Origin: Bacteroidota bacterium
GTDB taxonomy: Bacteria; Bacteroidota; Bacteroidia; M30B66
NCBI GenBank assembly: GCA_027483445.1
Contig: JAIXUS010000005.1
Location: forward strand, 62,001-126,000
Direction of reading: 5' to 3'
Length of the DNA: 64,000 bases
In this document: one piece after another, positions 44,439 to 55,032 of the stretch
How the letters are laid out: every line of letters starts with the position of its first letter
Position numbering within the stretch: the first letter of the stretch is position 1
Position numbers and translations under genes: made by a program
Notes under the pieces: model-generated
What the model saw: only the letters and a program-made list of their open reading frames with translations
What the model was told of the DNA's origin: nothing
Databases searched by the model: none

Positions 44439-45691
44439 GTTTGCTTGGATTCTACAAATGAAGCAGCAATGGCTTTTCCGGCAACGTATCCGGTTGTCCA
44501 GGCATGTTGGAAGTTAAAGCCTCCCGTGATGCCATCCGCGTCGAGCAACTCACCGGCGAAATACAAACCTTTCCAGCGTTTATGTTCGCAAGTGCTATGG
44601 TTTACTTGCGAAAGGCTTACACCTCCGGCTGTTACAAATTCTTCCTTGTAAGTTGTTTTTCCGGAAGCTCTGTATGCATCGTTACACAGCAGTTCTGCCA
44701 GCGATCTTAAAGCATTTTCTCGCGTTGCCGACCAGGGTTTTTCAGGGTCGAGTTTGGCCTTTTCCAATAAATATTGCCACAGTCGTTGCGGCAGTTGAGG
44801 AAATGGTCGGTTCGACTTTTTTCGGTTCGGATTGTTTTCTTTAAACGCACTTAAAGCACGGTAGGCGGTTTCGGGATTGTACTCGGGGAGCCAATTTACC
44901 TTGGGTTGATAACGATATTCGAGTTCGGCCAATTGACGAGCCCCGTAAGCCGAACAACGCAAAACGGCCGGGCCGCTGATGCCCCAGTGGGTGATCAGTA
45001 AGGGGCCTCGTGACATCACTTTGGCCTCCGGGATTTTAACGACGGCCTCCGAGGAAACGCCCATCAATTCGGTGATGGGTTCGGAGGGCAAATTGAACGT
45101 GAACAAGCTCGGAACCGGACTTTGAATTTCCAAGGCTAAATTGTTGAGCCATGCATAGTCCTGAATTTTTGGAAAGCCCCCCGTGGCCATCAACACGTAA
45201 CGTGTGCGGAGTTCGAATTCCTTGCCTTTTACTTTGAAGTATCCATGCTGGGGTTCAACCGCCAGTACTGGTTTCTGAAGCTCAAGTCGGATGCCTAAAG
45301 AATTAGCCTCGCTCATTAAACATTGAACCACCGTTTCGGAAGTGTTTGAGCTTGGAAACATACGGCCATCAGCCTCGCTAACGAGCTCAACACCGCGTTT
45401 AGAAAACCATTTACAAGTATCGTCGGGGCCAAAATGATGGAGTAGCATTTTCATCCAACGTTCGCCCCGTGGATACGATGCTGCAAACTGACGCATGTCG
45501 CGTTCTGCATTGGTTACATTGCACCTTCCCCCACCAGAAATACGCACTTTGGAGAGCCATTTGGCGCTTTTTTCAAGGATGACAATTCGCATCTGTGGGG
45601 CAAAACTGGCCGCCTGAATGGCTCCGAAAAAACCGGCGGCACCACCACCAATCACGATTAAGTCGGCATCCAATTTCTGCGTGTTTTCCAT
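44435..45691 (-). CDS. HI0933/BaiN-family flavoprotein
   Basis: A 418-residue FAD-binding protein of the NAD(P)/FAD oxidoreductase superfamily. The dinucleotide site is DLIVIGGGAAGFFGAIQAA. SKVRISGGGRCNVTNAE is a signature of the HI0933 group. TGGFPKIQDYAWLNNLAL and LYFAGELLDADGITGGFNFQHAWTTG complete the FAD contacts. Substrate unknown; related BaiN proteins reduce bile-acid intermediates. The start at 45691 is the first ATG; an in-frame TTG at 45715 is less likely. Confidence 0.88.
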   Translation of the reverse strand: MENTQKLDADLIVIGGGAAGFFGAIQAASFAPQMRIVILEKSAKWLSKVRISGGGRCNVTNAERDMRQFAASYPRGERWMKMLLHHFGPDDTCKWFSKRGVELVSEADGRMFPSSNTSETVVQCLMSEANSLGIRLELQKPVLAVEPQHGYFKVKGKEFELRTRYVLMATGGFPKIQDYAWLNNLALEIQSPVPSLFTFNLPSEPITELMGVSSEAVVKIPEAKVMSRGPLLITHWGISGPAVLRCSAYGARQLAELEYRYQPKVNWLPEYNPETAYRALSAFKENNPNRKKSNRPFPQLPQRLWQYLLEKAKLDPEKPWSATRENALRSLAELLCNDAYRASGKTTYKEEFVTAGGVSLSQVNHSTCEHKRWKGLYFAGELLDADGITGGFNFQHAWTTGYVAGKAIAASFVESKQT

Positions 45692-45784
45692 CGCTGCGAA
45701 GATAGTAAAGCCCAAAGATTAATTCGAATAACTCAGATTTTCAGATACTTGAGTGAATGAGATTTTAGTTTTGAAAAATCCACA

Positions 45785-45811
45785 TTGCGATGCTCATTTT
45801 TAGTAGGTTTG
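45785..45811 (+). promoter_or_regulatory. Candidate promoter of sucD
   Basis: TTG (45785-45787), a 16-bp spacer and TAGGTTTG (45804-45811). The spacer is slightly short. The ATG of sucD is 22 nt further on. Confidence 0.5.
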
Positions 45812-45832
45812 CGCCACTATTCAAAACATCCC

Positions 45833-46702
45833 ATGAGCGTTCTGGTAAACAAAAACAGCAAAATCATTGTGCAAGGTTTCACAGGTAGTGAAGGAACTTT
45901 TCATGCCCAGCAAATGATTGAATATGGTACACAAGTGGTTGGTGGCGTAACTCCCGGAAAAGGCGGAACTGAACACCTCGGCAAGCCCGTGTTCAATACC
46001 GTAGCCGATGCGGTTGCCGCAACCGGAGCCAATGTGTCAATTATCTTTGTTCCACCGGCTTTTGCCGCCGACGCAATCATGGAAGCTGCTGACGCCGGTG
46101 TTGGTGTAATTGTTTGCATCACCGAAGGCATTCCGGTAAACGATATGGTTACCGTAAAAGCTTACCTCGCCGACCGCAACGTGAGACTCATTGGTCCTAA
46201 TTGTCCCGGCGTAATTACACCCGAAGAAGCCAAGGTGGGAATCATGCCAGGCTTCGTTTTCAAAAAAGGTAAAGTAGGAATCGTTTCAAAATCAGGTACT
46301 TTAACGTACGAAGCTGCCGATCAGGTAGTGAAGGCCGGTTTGGGTATCAGTACTGCAATTGGAATTGGGGGTGACCCAATCATTGGTACAACCACACTCG
46401 AAGCTGTAAAGTTATTGATGGCTGATCCTGAAACAGATGGAATCATCATGATTGGCGAAATTGGTGGTAACCTCGAAGCGGAAGCCAGCCGATGGATTAG
46501 CGCCAACGGCACCAAGCCTGTGGTTGGATTTATTGCCGGTAGAACCGCGCCTCCAGGTCGACGCATGGGTCACGCCGGAGCGATCGTTGGAGGTGTAGAC
46601 GATACAGCTGAAGCCAAAATGCGCATCATGCGAGAATGTGGTGTCAACGTGGTTGAATCTCCGGCAGAAATCGGAGCCAAGATGGCCGAAGTACTCAAAT
46701 AA
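45833..46702 (+). CDS. sucD: Succinate-CoA ligase (ADP/GDP-forming), alpha subunit
   Basis: A 289-residue TCA-cycle subunit. The CoA-binding Rossmann domain has [44 protein letters not shown] and [21 protein letters not shown] follow. The phospho-accepting His lies in [12 protein letters not shown]. The frame is open upstream to 45785, but the family starts at [11 protein letters not shown]. The beta subunit gene is not adjacent. Confidence 0.97.
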   Translation: MSVLVNKNSKIIVQGFTGSEGTFHAQQMIEYGTQVVGGVTPGKGGTEHLGKPVFNTVADAVAATGANVSIIFVPPAFAADAIMEAADAGVGVIVCITEGIPVNDMVTVKAYLADRNVRLIGPNCPGVITPEEAKVGIMPGFVFKKGKVGIVSKSGTLTYEAADQVVKAGLGISTAIGIGGDPIIGTTTLEAVKLLMADPETDGIIMIGEIGGNLEAEASRWISANGTKPVVGFIAGRTAPPGRRMGHAGAIVGGVDDTAEAKMRIMRECGVNVVESPAEIGAKMAEVLK

Positions 46703-46710
46703 AACTCAGA

Positions 46711-46740
46711 AAGCCCCTTCAACGGGGCTTCTTCATTTTT
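46711..46740 (+). terminator. Terminator of sucD
   Basis: AAGCCCC (46711-46717) pairs with GGGGCTT (46724-46730), followed by CTTCATTTTT. Confidence 0.75.
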
Positions 46741-46806
46741 TGGACGTTCGATTTTCCCAAATGGCACGATTTAGGTTAGCCCGATTTTGTCCCTAAAATT
46801 CCAGTT

Positions 46807-47316
46807 ATGAAAATCGCTACGCTACTTCTCTCCGCCTTTGGTTTTTGCCTTTCTCTTTCGGCTCAGTCTTATGAAGACGATTCCATCGACAATCTCATTA
46901 TGGACTCATTTTATGAGAAAGAACATGTGAGTCCGCTTCCTGAACAAACCGATATGTATTTGATTCCGGAACCGGTTTTTTTGCCATTGGTTGAGGTGGA
47001 AGTAAAAGAGGCGCACGGAGTAGTTAAAAAAGCTGCGGTTCCAGAACGTTACGATCGCGTATTTTGCAACAGCAAGCTGGAGGGATTTGTTTTTGTGGAG
47101 GTACATCCCGACGCTCAGCTCAAGCATATTCACATTCTCAACCAGATGGGCTATGAGGTAAAATGCTACAAGCAGCCCGAAAACAGAGGTGGTCTTATTC
47201 AATTAAATCTTTGCGATTTGCCTGCTGGCCGCTATACTTTGGTGTTGGATGGCTCCAAGAGTCAGACCCGAGATATCAACATTGCCGATGACGCCTCGGT
47301 AGCCTTGTTGAATTGA
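46807..47316 (+). CDS. Secreted protein of unknown function
   Basis: A 169-residue protein. Signal peptide MKIATLLLSAFGFCLSLSAQ. The mature part has a beta domain whose end (LIQLNLCDLPAGRYTLVLDG) resembles the last strands of Bacteroidota secretion domains, but the conserved YPNP start is absent. No named family. A near-consensus -7 element (TAGGTTAG) at 46772-46779 may drive it. Confidence 0.72.
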   Translation: MKIATLLLSAFGFCLSLSAQSYEDDSIDNLIMDSFYEKEHVSPLPEQTDMYLIPEPVFLPLVEVEVKEAHGVVKKAAVPERYDRVFCNSKLEGFVFVEVHPDAQLKHIHILNQMGYEVKCYKQPENRGGLIQLNLCDLPAGRYTLVLDGSKSQTRDINIADDASVALLN

Positions 47317-47331
47317 TTGTTTTATTTCCAT

Positions 47332-47354
47332 GAAGCCTTTCGGTGGCTTTTTTT
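47332..47354 (+). terminator. Probable short terminator
   Basis: AAGCC (47333-47337) pairs with GGCTT (47345-47349), followed by a run of T. The stem is only 5 bp. Confidence 0.45.
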
Positions 47355-47411
47355 AAGGTGTGAGGATGGCCTTTAGTCCGCTTTAGCGTTCTTTGCACTT
47401 TTAATTCGCAC

Positions 47412-48758
47412 ATGGAAAACGCGTTATTATCCATTTCTCCGGTCGACGGGCGATATGCAGCATCTACAGCTGCCCTTCGCAATTATTTTTCTGAGTTCGC
47501 CCTTTTTCGCTATCGCCTGCAAATGGAGGTAGAATATTTAATTGAGCTGGGAAATCCCGGATTCCCCTGTGAAAACGCATTTAACGCCTCACAAATTGAG
47601 CAATTACGCTCATTGTATCGCCAGTTTTCAATCGACGATGCCTCTAGAATTAAATCGCTGGAAAAATCGACCAATCACGATATTAAAGCCCTGGAATATT
47701 TTCTGAAGGAAAAAATGGATGAGCTAGGCTTAACGGACTTCAGAGAATGGGTGCATTTTGGGCTTACTTCGCAAGACATCAACAATACAGCCATTCCTTT
47801 ATCACTGAAAGAAGCAGTTGAACAGGTAATATTACCTGCAATTGTGACGATTGAGGATGGCCTTAAACAACAAGCGCAGGAATGGAAATCTATTCCTATG
47901 CTTGCACGGACGCATGGTCAGCCAGCATCGCCTACTACACTAGGAAAAGAAATTCAAGTGTTTGCCGAACGAATTTCTATCGAACGCCAAAAATTGCAAC
48001 ATACCGTTTGGGCGGCTAAATTTGGTGGAGCCACGGGTAACTTCAATGCGCACCATATTGCTTATTCACAATTAGATTGGGTATCATTTTCCAACCAGTT
48101 TCTCAAGCGGTTGGGCTTGAATCGTAGCCAAACCACTACCCAAATAGAGCATTACGACCAATTGGCTTCGTTTTGCCACAATATGATGCGTATTCACACG
48201 ATTCTCATCGATTATTCACGCGATGTTTGGGCATACATTTCAATGGAGTATTTCCGCCAAAAGGTGAAAGAAGGCGAAACGGGCTCATCAGCAATGCCTC
48301 ACAAAGTGAACCCAATTGATTTTGAGAATGCAGAAGGAAATTTGAGTTATGCCAATGCCATATTGGGCTTTCTGGCCGACAAGCTGCCGGTTTCACGTTT
48401 GCAGCGCGATTTAACCGACTCAACAGTACTGAGAAATTTGGGAGTACCTCTTGCGCATAGTCTTATCGCCTTGTCATCACTCCAAAAAGGCATGGCGAAA
48501 TTGTTACTAAACCGCGTAGCCATTGAGAACGATCTACAGAAACATGCGGCTGTGATTGCCGAAGCCATCCAAACAATCCTCCGCCGTGAAGGCTATCCAA
48601 AGCCCTACGAAGCCTTGAAAGAACTCACACGGGGGCGAGAAGAAATTACCATATCTCAAATTCACGATTTTATTGCCACATTGCAAGTGAGTGATGCGGT
48701 AAAAGCTGAGTTATACCGGATAACTCCGGCGAATTACATCGGAATTATTCATTTCTAA
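47412..48758 (+). CDS. purB: Adenylosuccinate lyase
   Basis: A 448-residue homotetrameric enzyme acting twice in purine synthesis: SAICAR to AICAR, and adenylosuccinate to AMP. Family blocks are ISPVDGRYAASTAALRNYFSEF, FGLTSQDINNTAIPL, ARTHGQPASPTTLG (catalytic His) and the signature GETGSSAMPHKVNPIDFENAEGN given here in part as SSAMPHKVNPIDFENAEG. It has the length of the E. coli enzyme. The next gene starts 1 bp after its stop. Confidence 0.97.
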   Translation: MENALLSISPVDGRYAASTAALRNYFSEFALFRYRLQMEVEYLIELGNPGFPCENAFNASQIEQLRSLYRQFSIDDASRIKSLEKSTNHDIKALEYFLKEKMDELGLTDFREWVHFGLTSQDINNTAIPLSLKEAVEQVILPAIVTIEDGLKQQAQEWKSIPMLARTHGQPASPTTLGKEIQVFAERISIERQKLQHTVWAAKFGGATGNFNAHHIAYSQLDWVSFSNQFLKRLGLNRSQTTTQIEHYDQLASFCHNMMRIHTILIDYSRDVWAYISMEYFRQKVKEGETGSSAMPHKVNPIDFENAEGNLSYANAILGFLADKLPVSRLQRDLTDSTVLRNLGVPLAHSLIALSSLQKGMAKLLLNRVAIENDLQKHAAVIAEAIQTILRREGYPKPYEALKELTRGREEITISQIHDFIATLQVSDAVKAELYRITPANYIGIIHF

Positions 48759-48759
48759 A

Positions 48760-49632
48760 ATGATTGTAAGCGGTTTTACCATTGTTAGAAACGCCGTTAA
48801 TTTCGATTATCCTGTGGTGGAAAGTATTCGATCCGTCCTACCCTTGGTTGATGAATTTATAGTGTTGGTAGGTAATTCCGACGATGATACCCGACACTAT
48901 ATTGAGCAAATAGGCTCCGATAAATTGCGCATTTTCGATAGCATTTGGGATGACACCCTGCGGGAAGGTGGCCGCGTTCTCGCGGTTGAAACAGATAAAG
49001 CCCAGGCCCTCATTCGAAAAGATGCCGACTGGGCCATCTATATTCAGGCCGACGAGCTTTTTCATCAGGACGATTATTCAAACATCAGGCAGGCCATGGA
49101 ATTTGCGCTCAACAAACCTGAAATTGAAGGCTTATTGTTCGATTACACCCACTTTTATGGCGATTACCGATTTGTGGCCGACTCCCGAAAGTGGTACCGC
49201 CACGAAATCCGAATTATCAGGCCCCATGCATCCATTCAAAGCTGGAAAGATGCACAAGGGTTTCGAAAACAAGGTAGGAAATTGCAGGTAATTCCGGCAA
49301 AGGCCAGAGTTTTTCACTATGGCTGGGTAAAACCTCCCGAGAAGCAACAAGCCAAACAGCAGCATTTTCATAAGATGTGGCACGACGATTCTTGGATGGA
49401 TAAACACATTCCCAAAGTGGAAGCTTTTGATTACGGTCAAATTGATTCGGTATCGTTTTTTACCGGCACTCACCCTGCTGTAATGCAAGCCCGCGTTGAT
49501 TCGCAGCATTGGAAGGTTAATATCGACCCTAAACTCAAAAAACTCTCCCTGAAATATCGGCTCTTGATGGGAATTGAACGCCTTACCGGCTGGAGGCCCG
49601 GCGAATACAGGAACTACAAGCGCCTGGCGTAG
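48760..49632 (+). CDS. Glycosyltransferase-like protein, GT2-type fold
   Basis: A 290-residue cytoplasmic protein. The N-terminus VSGFTIVRNAVNFDYPVVESIRSVLPLVDEFIVLVG and the DWAIYIQADELFH block (in place of the usual DxD of GT2) place it in the GT-A superfamily. RIIRPHASIQSWKDAQGFRK may form the acceptor side. No membrane segments. It is translationally coupled to purB by a 1-bp gap, which is probably only co-expression. Confidence 0.72.
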   Translation: MIVSGFTIVRNAVNFDYPVVESIRSVLPLVDEFIVLVGNSDDDTRHYIEQIGSDKLRIFDSIWDDTLREGGRVLAVETDKAQALIRKDADWAIYIQADELFHQDDYSNIRQAMEFALNKPEIEGLLFDYTHFYGDYRFVADSRKWYRHEIRIIRPHASIQSWKDAQGFRKQGRKLQVIPAKARVFHYGWVKPPEKQQAKQQHFHKMWHDDSWMDKHIPKVEAFDYGQIDSVSFFTGTHPAVMQARVDSQHWKVNIDPKLKKLSLKYRLLMGIERLTGWRPGEYRNYKRLA

Positions 49633-49729
49633 CTCTGTAAATTCCGAAATGAACATCTTTTTCACCACGTTATTCACATCGATGTTCAAAATTGGATCAC
49701 ACACATGTGGTCAAGGCCTTACCATTTTG

Positions 49730-49737
49730 TAGGTTTG
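49730..49737 (+). promoter_or_regulatory. Candidate -7 element of purL
   Basis: TAGGTTTG matches TAnnTTTG and is 16 nt before the purL ATG. No good TTTG at the normal spacing was found. Confidence 0.4.
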
Positions 49738-49753
49738 CAAAACCATTATTGCC

Positions 49754-52003
49754 ATGCAAGCCACATCTCAATCACTGACCACTGTTGAAACAGCAAAAAA
49801 ACTAGGTCTTCTTCCTGAAGAATTTGATCGCATCACCCAAATTTTAGGCAGAGTGCCCAACTTCACAGAGCTAAGTATTTTCTCTGTGATGTGGAGCGAG
49901 CATTGCTCATATAAAAACTCTATTGTTTGGCTTAAAACACTTCCGCGTGATGGCGATAGTCTTTTAGCCAAAGCTGGCGAAGAAAATGCCGGGCTTGTCG
50001 ATATAGGTGATGGATGGGCTTGTGCCTTCAAAATTGAGTCGCACAACCACCCTTCTGCGCTCGAACCATACCAAGGTGCTGCGACAGGCGTGGGTGGAAT
50101 CAATCGAGATATTTTTACCATGGGTGCGCGGCCCGTTGCCCAACTGAATTCCTTGCGTTTTGGAAATCTCAAGCTCGATCGAACACGTTGGCTTCTCAAA
50201 GGTGTTGTGAAAGGTATCGGCGACTACGGCAATGCCTTTGGTATTCCGGTGGTTGGTGGTGAGGTTTTCTTCGACGATTGCTACAATACCAATCCACTGG
50301 TGAATGCAATGTCGGTGGGTATTGTAAAAGTAGGAGAAACGGCCTCGGCTACTTCCTACGGCGTTGGTAATCCGGTATATATCGTTGGGTCTTCAACCGG
50401 AAAAGATGGTATCCATGGTGCTACATTTGCTTCCGGCGACCTTACTGAAGAGTCGGCAAAGGATCTGCCTGCAGTACAGGTGGGCGACCCTTTTCAGGAA
50501 AAACTTCTGCTCGAAGCTACCCTTGAAGTCATCAAAACCCGCGCTATCATTGGTATGCAAGATATGGGTGCCGCCGGAATCACCTGTTCTACTTCTGAAA
50601 TGTCGGCAAAAGGCGAGCACGGAATGGACATTTGGCTCGATAAAGTGCCAACTCGTCAGGCCGGTATGCAAGGTTGGGAAATACTATTATCAGAGTCTCA
50701 GGAACGTATGCTCATGGTTGTTGAAAAAGGCCGTGAAGCAGAAGTGGAGGCGGTATTCGAAAAATGGGATTTGCACTTTGCCCAAATTGGCGTCGTAACA
50801 GATACTAAGCGGCTTCGCTATTTCATGAATGGTGAACTCGAAGCGGATGTACCTGCCCATGATTTGGTTCTGGGAGGTGGTGCTCCGGTTTACCACCGCG
50901 AGTTTACCGAGCCGGCCTACTTTGCTGAATCGGCCCGTTTCGATGTATCACAAATTGCACAACCAAACGATTTAAAAGCGGTTGCCGATTTTCTTATTTC
51001 TCAGCCAAATATTGCCAGTAAACGTTGGGTTTACGAACAGTATGATTCCATGGTTGGGACAGCTACAATGGGAAGTCACGCACCTTCTGATGCCGGCGTT
51101 GTTAAAGTAAAAGGAACGAATAAGGCCTTAGTAATGACTGTTGATTGCAATTCGCGGTATGTTCATGCCGATCCGCAAAAAGGAGCAGCCATTGCCGTTG
51201 CAGAAGCCGCTCGCAATATTGTTTGTACCGGTGGAAAGCCTTTAGCCATAACCAACTGTCTGAATTTTGGAAATCCCTATAATCCTGAAGTTTATTGGCA
51301 ATTTGTTGGCGCCATTCGAGGGATGGGCGAAGCCTGCCGTGCTTTTGGAACACCGGTTACTGGTGGAAATGTAAGCTTTTACAATCATACCGTGATTTCC
51401 GGTAAACCTGCTATTCCGGTATTCCCAACACCCACAATTGGAATGCTTGGATTGATGGAGCACAAATCGATGCTTACAACTTTGGCATTCCGAAATGCCG
51501 GCGACTCCGTTTTTTTAATCGGCCAGCCCTCCGATGACATGCATTCTTCAGAATATCTGTATGCTTGGCACAAAGTGAGTTTAAGCCCTGCACCCGCATT
51601 TTCTTTGGATGAGGAAAAGGCATTGCACGACTCCATTTCGGGTTTGATTCAAAACAGTTTGGTACAGTCGGTACACGACGTTTCTGATGGTGGATTGTTC
51701 TGTGCGCTTGCGGAAGCCGGTTTTCACAATCAGCTTGGGTTTTCCATCGAAACCGATGAGGCCTATCGAACCGACGGATACCTTTTCGGCGAGGCGCAAG
51801 GAAGGGCCATCGTGAGCGTTTCTCCCGAGAAACTCGATGCCTTCGCAGAATTTATGGCCCTACAGTCAAGCCCATTCACCCTGTTGGGTGAGGTAACATC
51901 GGGAACCGTACAGGTGAACGGCGAGTCATGGGGCACCATTACCGATTTCCGCTCTTTGTACGAGGCTACACTTCCGCAGGCCATGGATCATGGAAGGGAA
52001 TGA
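49754..52003 (+). CDS. purL: Phosphoribosylformylglycinamidine synthase, small-type PurL
   Basis: A 749-residue enzyme that makes FGAM from FGAR with ATP. Blocks: [95 protein letters not shown] and [16 protein letters not shown]. The short form needs PurS and PurQ, which are not next to it. Its last 14 bp overlap radC. Confidence 0.97.
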   Translation: MQATSQSLTTVETAKKLGLLPEEFDRITQILGRVPNFTELSIFSVMWSEHCSYKNSIVWLKTLPRDGDSLLAKAGEENAGLVDIGDGWACAFKIESHNHPSALEPYQGAATGVGGINRDIFTMGARPVAQLNSLRFGNLKLDRTRWLLKGVVKGIGDYGNAFGIPVVGGEVFFDDCYNTNPLVNAMSVGIVKVGETASATSYGVGNPVYIVGSSTGKDGIHGATFASGDLTEESAKDLPAVQVGDPFQEKLLLEATLEVIKTRAIIGMQDMGAAGITCSTSEMSAKGEHGMDIWLDKVPTRQAGMQGWEILLSESQERMLMVVEKGREAEVEAVFEKWDLHFAQIGVVTDTKRLRYFMNGELEADVPAHDLVLGGGAPVYHREFTEPAYFAESARFDVSQIAQPNDLKAVADFLISQPNIASKRWVYEQYDSMVGTATMGSHAPSDAGVVKVKGTNKALVMTVDCNSRYVHADPQKGAAIAVAEAARNIVCTGGKPLAITNCLNFGNPYNPEVYWQFVGAIRGMGEACRAFGTPVTGGNVSFYNHTVISGKPAIPVFPTPTIGMLGLMEHKSMLTTLAFRNAGDSVFLIGQPSDDMHSSEYLYAWHKVSLSPAPAFSLDEEKALHDSISGLIQNSLVQSVHDVSDGGLFCALAEAGFHNQLGFSIETDEAYRTDGYLFGEAQGRAIVSVSPEKLDAFAEFMALQSSPFTLLGEVTSGTVQVNGESWGTITDFRSLYEATLPQAMDHGRE

Positions 52004-52685
52004 TTTCCGAAGCATAAAGGCCTGGAACGAAGATGACCGGCCGAGAGAGAAAATGCTCGCTAAGGGCTGTTCTGCACTCTCCGACACTGAATTATTGGCC
52101 ATCCTTATTGGCTCAGGAACCCGCCAATTCAGTGCAATCGATGTTGCACGAAGCTTGTTCGAAAGAGCAGAAAACAACCTTCATGTATTGTCGCGGCTAA
52201 GACCACAGGAGCTCATGAAATGCCGTGGAGTAGGGGAGGCGAGGGCAGTTACCATTGCCGCTGCTTTAGAATTGGGGCGAAGAAGGCAGTTGGCTGAGGT
52301 GAGCGAAAGGCCATCCATTGAGTCATCCAACGATGCCTACCGCTATTTGCACCCACGCATTGCGCATTTACAACACGAAGAGTTTTGGATGCTTTGTGTG
52401 GCCCGAAATAACAAGGTTATCGGTGCATTTCGAATATCTTCCGGAGGTTTAAGCAGTACAATTGTCGATACCCGTATGGTGTTGCGAACTGCGCTGGAGA
52501 ATAATGCTTCTTCAATTTTGCTCAGTCACAATCATCCTTCAGGGAATCCTAAACCCAGTGAGCCGGATCGTGCCATCACCAAAACAATTGCAAAAGCCTG
52601 CAGTTTCATGGATATTACCCTGCTTGATCATATAATTGTGGTTGAAAAAGGGTTTTTCAGTTTTAGAGATGCCGGAGAAATCTGA
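51990..52685 (+). CDS. radC: RadC-family JAB/JAMM protein
   Basis: A 231-residue protein. The N-terminal helix-hairpin-helix region has [28 protein letters not shown] and [24 protein letters not shown]. The C-terminal JAMM fold has the metal motif [21 protein letters not shown] (His-x-His with a downstream Asp). The historic DNA-repair role is doubtful; the family may be a metal-dependent hydrolase. The start lies inside purL, and its stop overlaps the meaB ATG. Confidence 0.93.
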   Translation: MEGNDFRSIKAWNEDDRPREKMLAKGCSALSDTELLAILIGSGTRQFSAIDVARSLFERAENNLHVLSRLRPQELMKCRGVGEARAVTIAAALELGRRRQLAEVSERPSIESSNDAYRYLHPRIAHLQHEEFWMLCVARNNKVIGAFRISSGGLSSTIVDTRMVLRTALENNASSILLSHNHPSGNPKPSEPDRAITKTIAKACSFMDITLLDHIIVVEKGFFSFRDAGEI

Positions 52686-53728
52686 TGGATTCAGCACAAG
52701 AAAATGCCCGTAAACAATTGCTTAATGCAATCAAGTCGAAGCGAACGCAACTGCCTGAAGCCGAAAGGTTAGCTTCGTCTATTTTGCAGGGTAACCGCTT
52801 GGCTTTGGCTGAAGCCATCACATTCATTGAAAGCGATCGTGATGCTGATCAACGATTGGCTGAAGAGATACTTCATTGGATTCAACCTCAAACAGGTACA
52901 TCAAGAAGAATTGGAATTAGCGGTGTTCCAGGAGCCGGCAAAAGCACATTTATTGAAGCCTTTGGAACATTTCTCTGCAACCAGGGGAAAAAGCTTGCCG
53001 TGCTGGCCGTCGATCCCAGTTCTGAATTGGGAAAAGGCAGTATTCTGGGCGACAAAACCCGAATGCATCAGCTTGCGGCTCATCCTAATGCCTTTATCAG
53101 ACCAAGTCCGAGCTCCGGAAATCTCGGAGGTGTGGCCCGCCGTACCAGGGAAGTTATACACTTGTGCGAAGCGGCCGGATTTACCGATGTCTGGGTAGAA
53201 ACAGTGGGTGTAGGGCAGAATGAAACGGCGGTTCACGCCATGACTGATTTGTTCGTTTTGCTGAGTGTCGCTGGCACAGGCGATGAACTTCAGGGCATCA
53301 AAAGGGGAATTACTGAAATGGCCGACATAGTGCTGGTTAATAAGGCCGACGGTGCCTTGATGGCAGCATCTCAAGCTGCCGCCTCTGATTTAAGAAGAGC
53401 GTTTCATTTTATGCCGCAGAAACCAAGTGCATGGAACGCATCAGTGTTATTGGTTTCGGCTCTTGAAAAAACAGGATTGACCGAGGTCGAAACTGAGTTT
53501 CAACGCTATTTTGAATGGATTGATTCCCGTAGTTATCGTGAACACCGGCGTAAAGAACAAGCACGTTTATGGTTCGAGACGCTGCTCAAAGAGGAAATAT
53601 GGAGTGTCTTCCTGCGAAAACCGGAGTCTATTGCACAATTTGAAGTCTTAAAAAGTGCAGTAGAGTGTGGCGAGATGACCGTTCAACAAGCCGTTCGTTC
53701 GATGCTCGAAAGCACGTTTAACCGATAA
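52685..53728 (+). CDS. meaB: MeaB/ArgK-family G protein, methylmalonyl-CoA mutase chaperone
   Basis: A 347-residue GTPase that protects and loads the adenosylcobalamin enzyme methylmalonyl-CoA mutase. P-loop IGISGVPGAGKSTFIEAFG; LAVLAVDPSSELGKGSILGDKTRM holds the switch Asp; VWVETVGVGQNETAVHAMTDLF is the G3 region, and VLVNKADGAL gives the base-specific NKAD. The mutase genes are not in the window. With metH this is a second sign of cobalamin use. The stop overlaps the nupC stop by 11 bp in convergent orientation. Confidence 0.94.
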   Translation: MDSAQENARKQLLNAIKSKRTQLPEAERLASSILQGNRLALAEAITFIESDRDADQRLAEEILHWIQPQTGTSRRIGISGVPGAGKSTFIEAFGTFLCNQGKKLAVLAVDPSSELGKGSILGDKTRMHQLAAHPNAFIRPSPSSGNLGGVARRTREVIHLCEAAGFTDVWVETVGVGQNETAVHAMTDLFVLLSVAGTGDELQGIKRGITEMADIVLVNKADGALMAASQAAASDLRRAFHFMPQKPSAWNASVLLVSALEKTGLTEVETEFQRYFEWIDSRSYREHRRKEQARLWFETLLKEEIWSVFLRKPESIAQFEVLKSAVECGEMTVQQAVRSMLESTFNR

Positions 53729-54983
53729 TTATTCCGGCCAAAGTTGCTGATAGATAAGAGGCTAGCGTTCCGGCGAATAATGCCTTCATGCCGAGTCGAG
53801 CTAAATCAGAACGCCTTCCCGGAGCCAACTCACCAATACCCCCAATTTGCATCCCAACACTGGAAAAATTTGCAAAACCGCAAATGGCAATCGAACAAAT
53901 GAGCATACCCTTTTCGGTGAGAATAGGAACTGTTTTACTCGTTAGATTTTGAAAAGCCACAAACTCATTGATGGTTAATTTCTGCCCCAAGAGTGTTGCC
54001 ACGCTGTTCACGTCTTCACTGGGAACCCCCATTGCCCATGCCATAGGGTAAAACAGCTTTCCGAAGATCCAGTCTAACGAGAGATTGAAAGTAGGGTCGA
54101 AAATATGCCCGACCTTGATCAACATCCAGTCAACCATAGTGATTAAGGCAATAAAGCCTATCAGCATAGCAATTACGTTCATCGCTATTTTAAAGCCATC
54201 GCCTGCACCATGCGAAATGGCATCAATCACGTTAACATAATGACTTTTAACGTCTAGTTTTACTTTGCCGAGCGTTTGACTTTCTTCTGTTTCAGGGAAA
54301 AGGATTTTTGCAATCACCAAGGCTCCCGGTGCAGCCATCAAGGAAGCGGCAATGAGCTTAGGGGCTAAATCTAATCCAGCATTAGCTCCCATGTTCACAT
54401 AAACAACCAAAATGCCTCCTGCAATGCAGGCCAAACTTCCACTCATGCTGGCAAGCAACTCACTTTTGGTCATGGTTTGCAAATACGGTCGAATCATAAC
54501 CTGCGCCTCTACTTGCCCAACAAACGCGCTGGCCACATTGCTCAAGGCCTCGGCACCGCTCACACGCATGATGGCATTCATGCCTCTTGCAATGATTGAA
54601 ACGACACGCTGCATGATGTTGAGATGGTAAAGTACCGCTACTAAAACCGTCACAAGAATGATCGTCGCAGTAACATTAAAGGCAAATACAAAGCCCCCAA
54701 CAAAGAAATTATCGTAAGTCCCATTGGGTTGTTGAACATTTAATCCACCATAAACGAAGGCTGCACCCTTGCGCGCAAAAGCTTCGATTTTCTCCATACC
54801 ATGACCAATCTTTTGAAAAAAGCGGGTGACCATAGGAATGCGCAAAACCAAAACTGCGATAACCACTTGGAGGGCAATACCGCTCAGAACAAGTCTGTAG
54901 TTAATGGCTTTTCGATTATTTGAAAATAGCCATGCAAGGCCAAGGATGAAAATAACGCCTATGATACCGGTAAATCTTTCCAT
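53718..54983 (-). CDS. Concentrative nucleoside transporter, NupC/CNT family
   Basis: A 421-residue inner-membrane ion-coupled nucleoside importer with about 10 membrane segments. Family blocks: FVGQVEAQVMIRPYLQTMTKSELLASMSGSLACIAGGILVVYV and GVPSEDVNSVATLLGQKLTINEFVAF, plus SIAICGFANFSSVGMQIGGIGELAPGRRSDLARLGMKA. An in-frame GTG two codons earlier (54989) is possible. Last gene of the long leftward operon. Confidence 0.93.
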   Translation of the reverse strand: MERFTGIIGVIFILGLAWLFSNNRKAINYRLVLSGIALQVVIAVLVLRIPMVTRFFQKIGHGMEKIEAFARKGAAFVYGGLNVQQPNGTYDNFFVGGFVFAFNVTATIILVTVLVAVLYHLNIMQRVVSIIARGMNAIMRVSGAEALSNVASAFVGQVEAQVMIRPYLQTMTKSELLASMSGSLACIAGGILVVYVNMGANAGLDLAPKLIAASLMAAPGALVIAKILFPETEESQTLGKVKLDVKSHYVNVIDAISHGAGDGFKIAMNVIAMLIGFIALITMVDWMLIKVGHIFDPTFNLSLDWIFGKLFYPMAWAMGVPSEDVNSVATLLGQKLTINEFVAFQNLTSKTVPILTEKGMLICSIAICGFANFSSVGMQIGGIGELAPGRRSDLARLGMKALFAGTLASYLSATLAGIIIG

Positions 54984-55032
54984 TCGCACAAGTAAAGCAA
55001 TTCTGCTCTAATTACAAACTTGTTTCTTGGTG

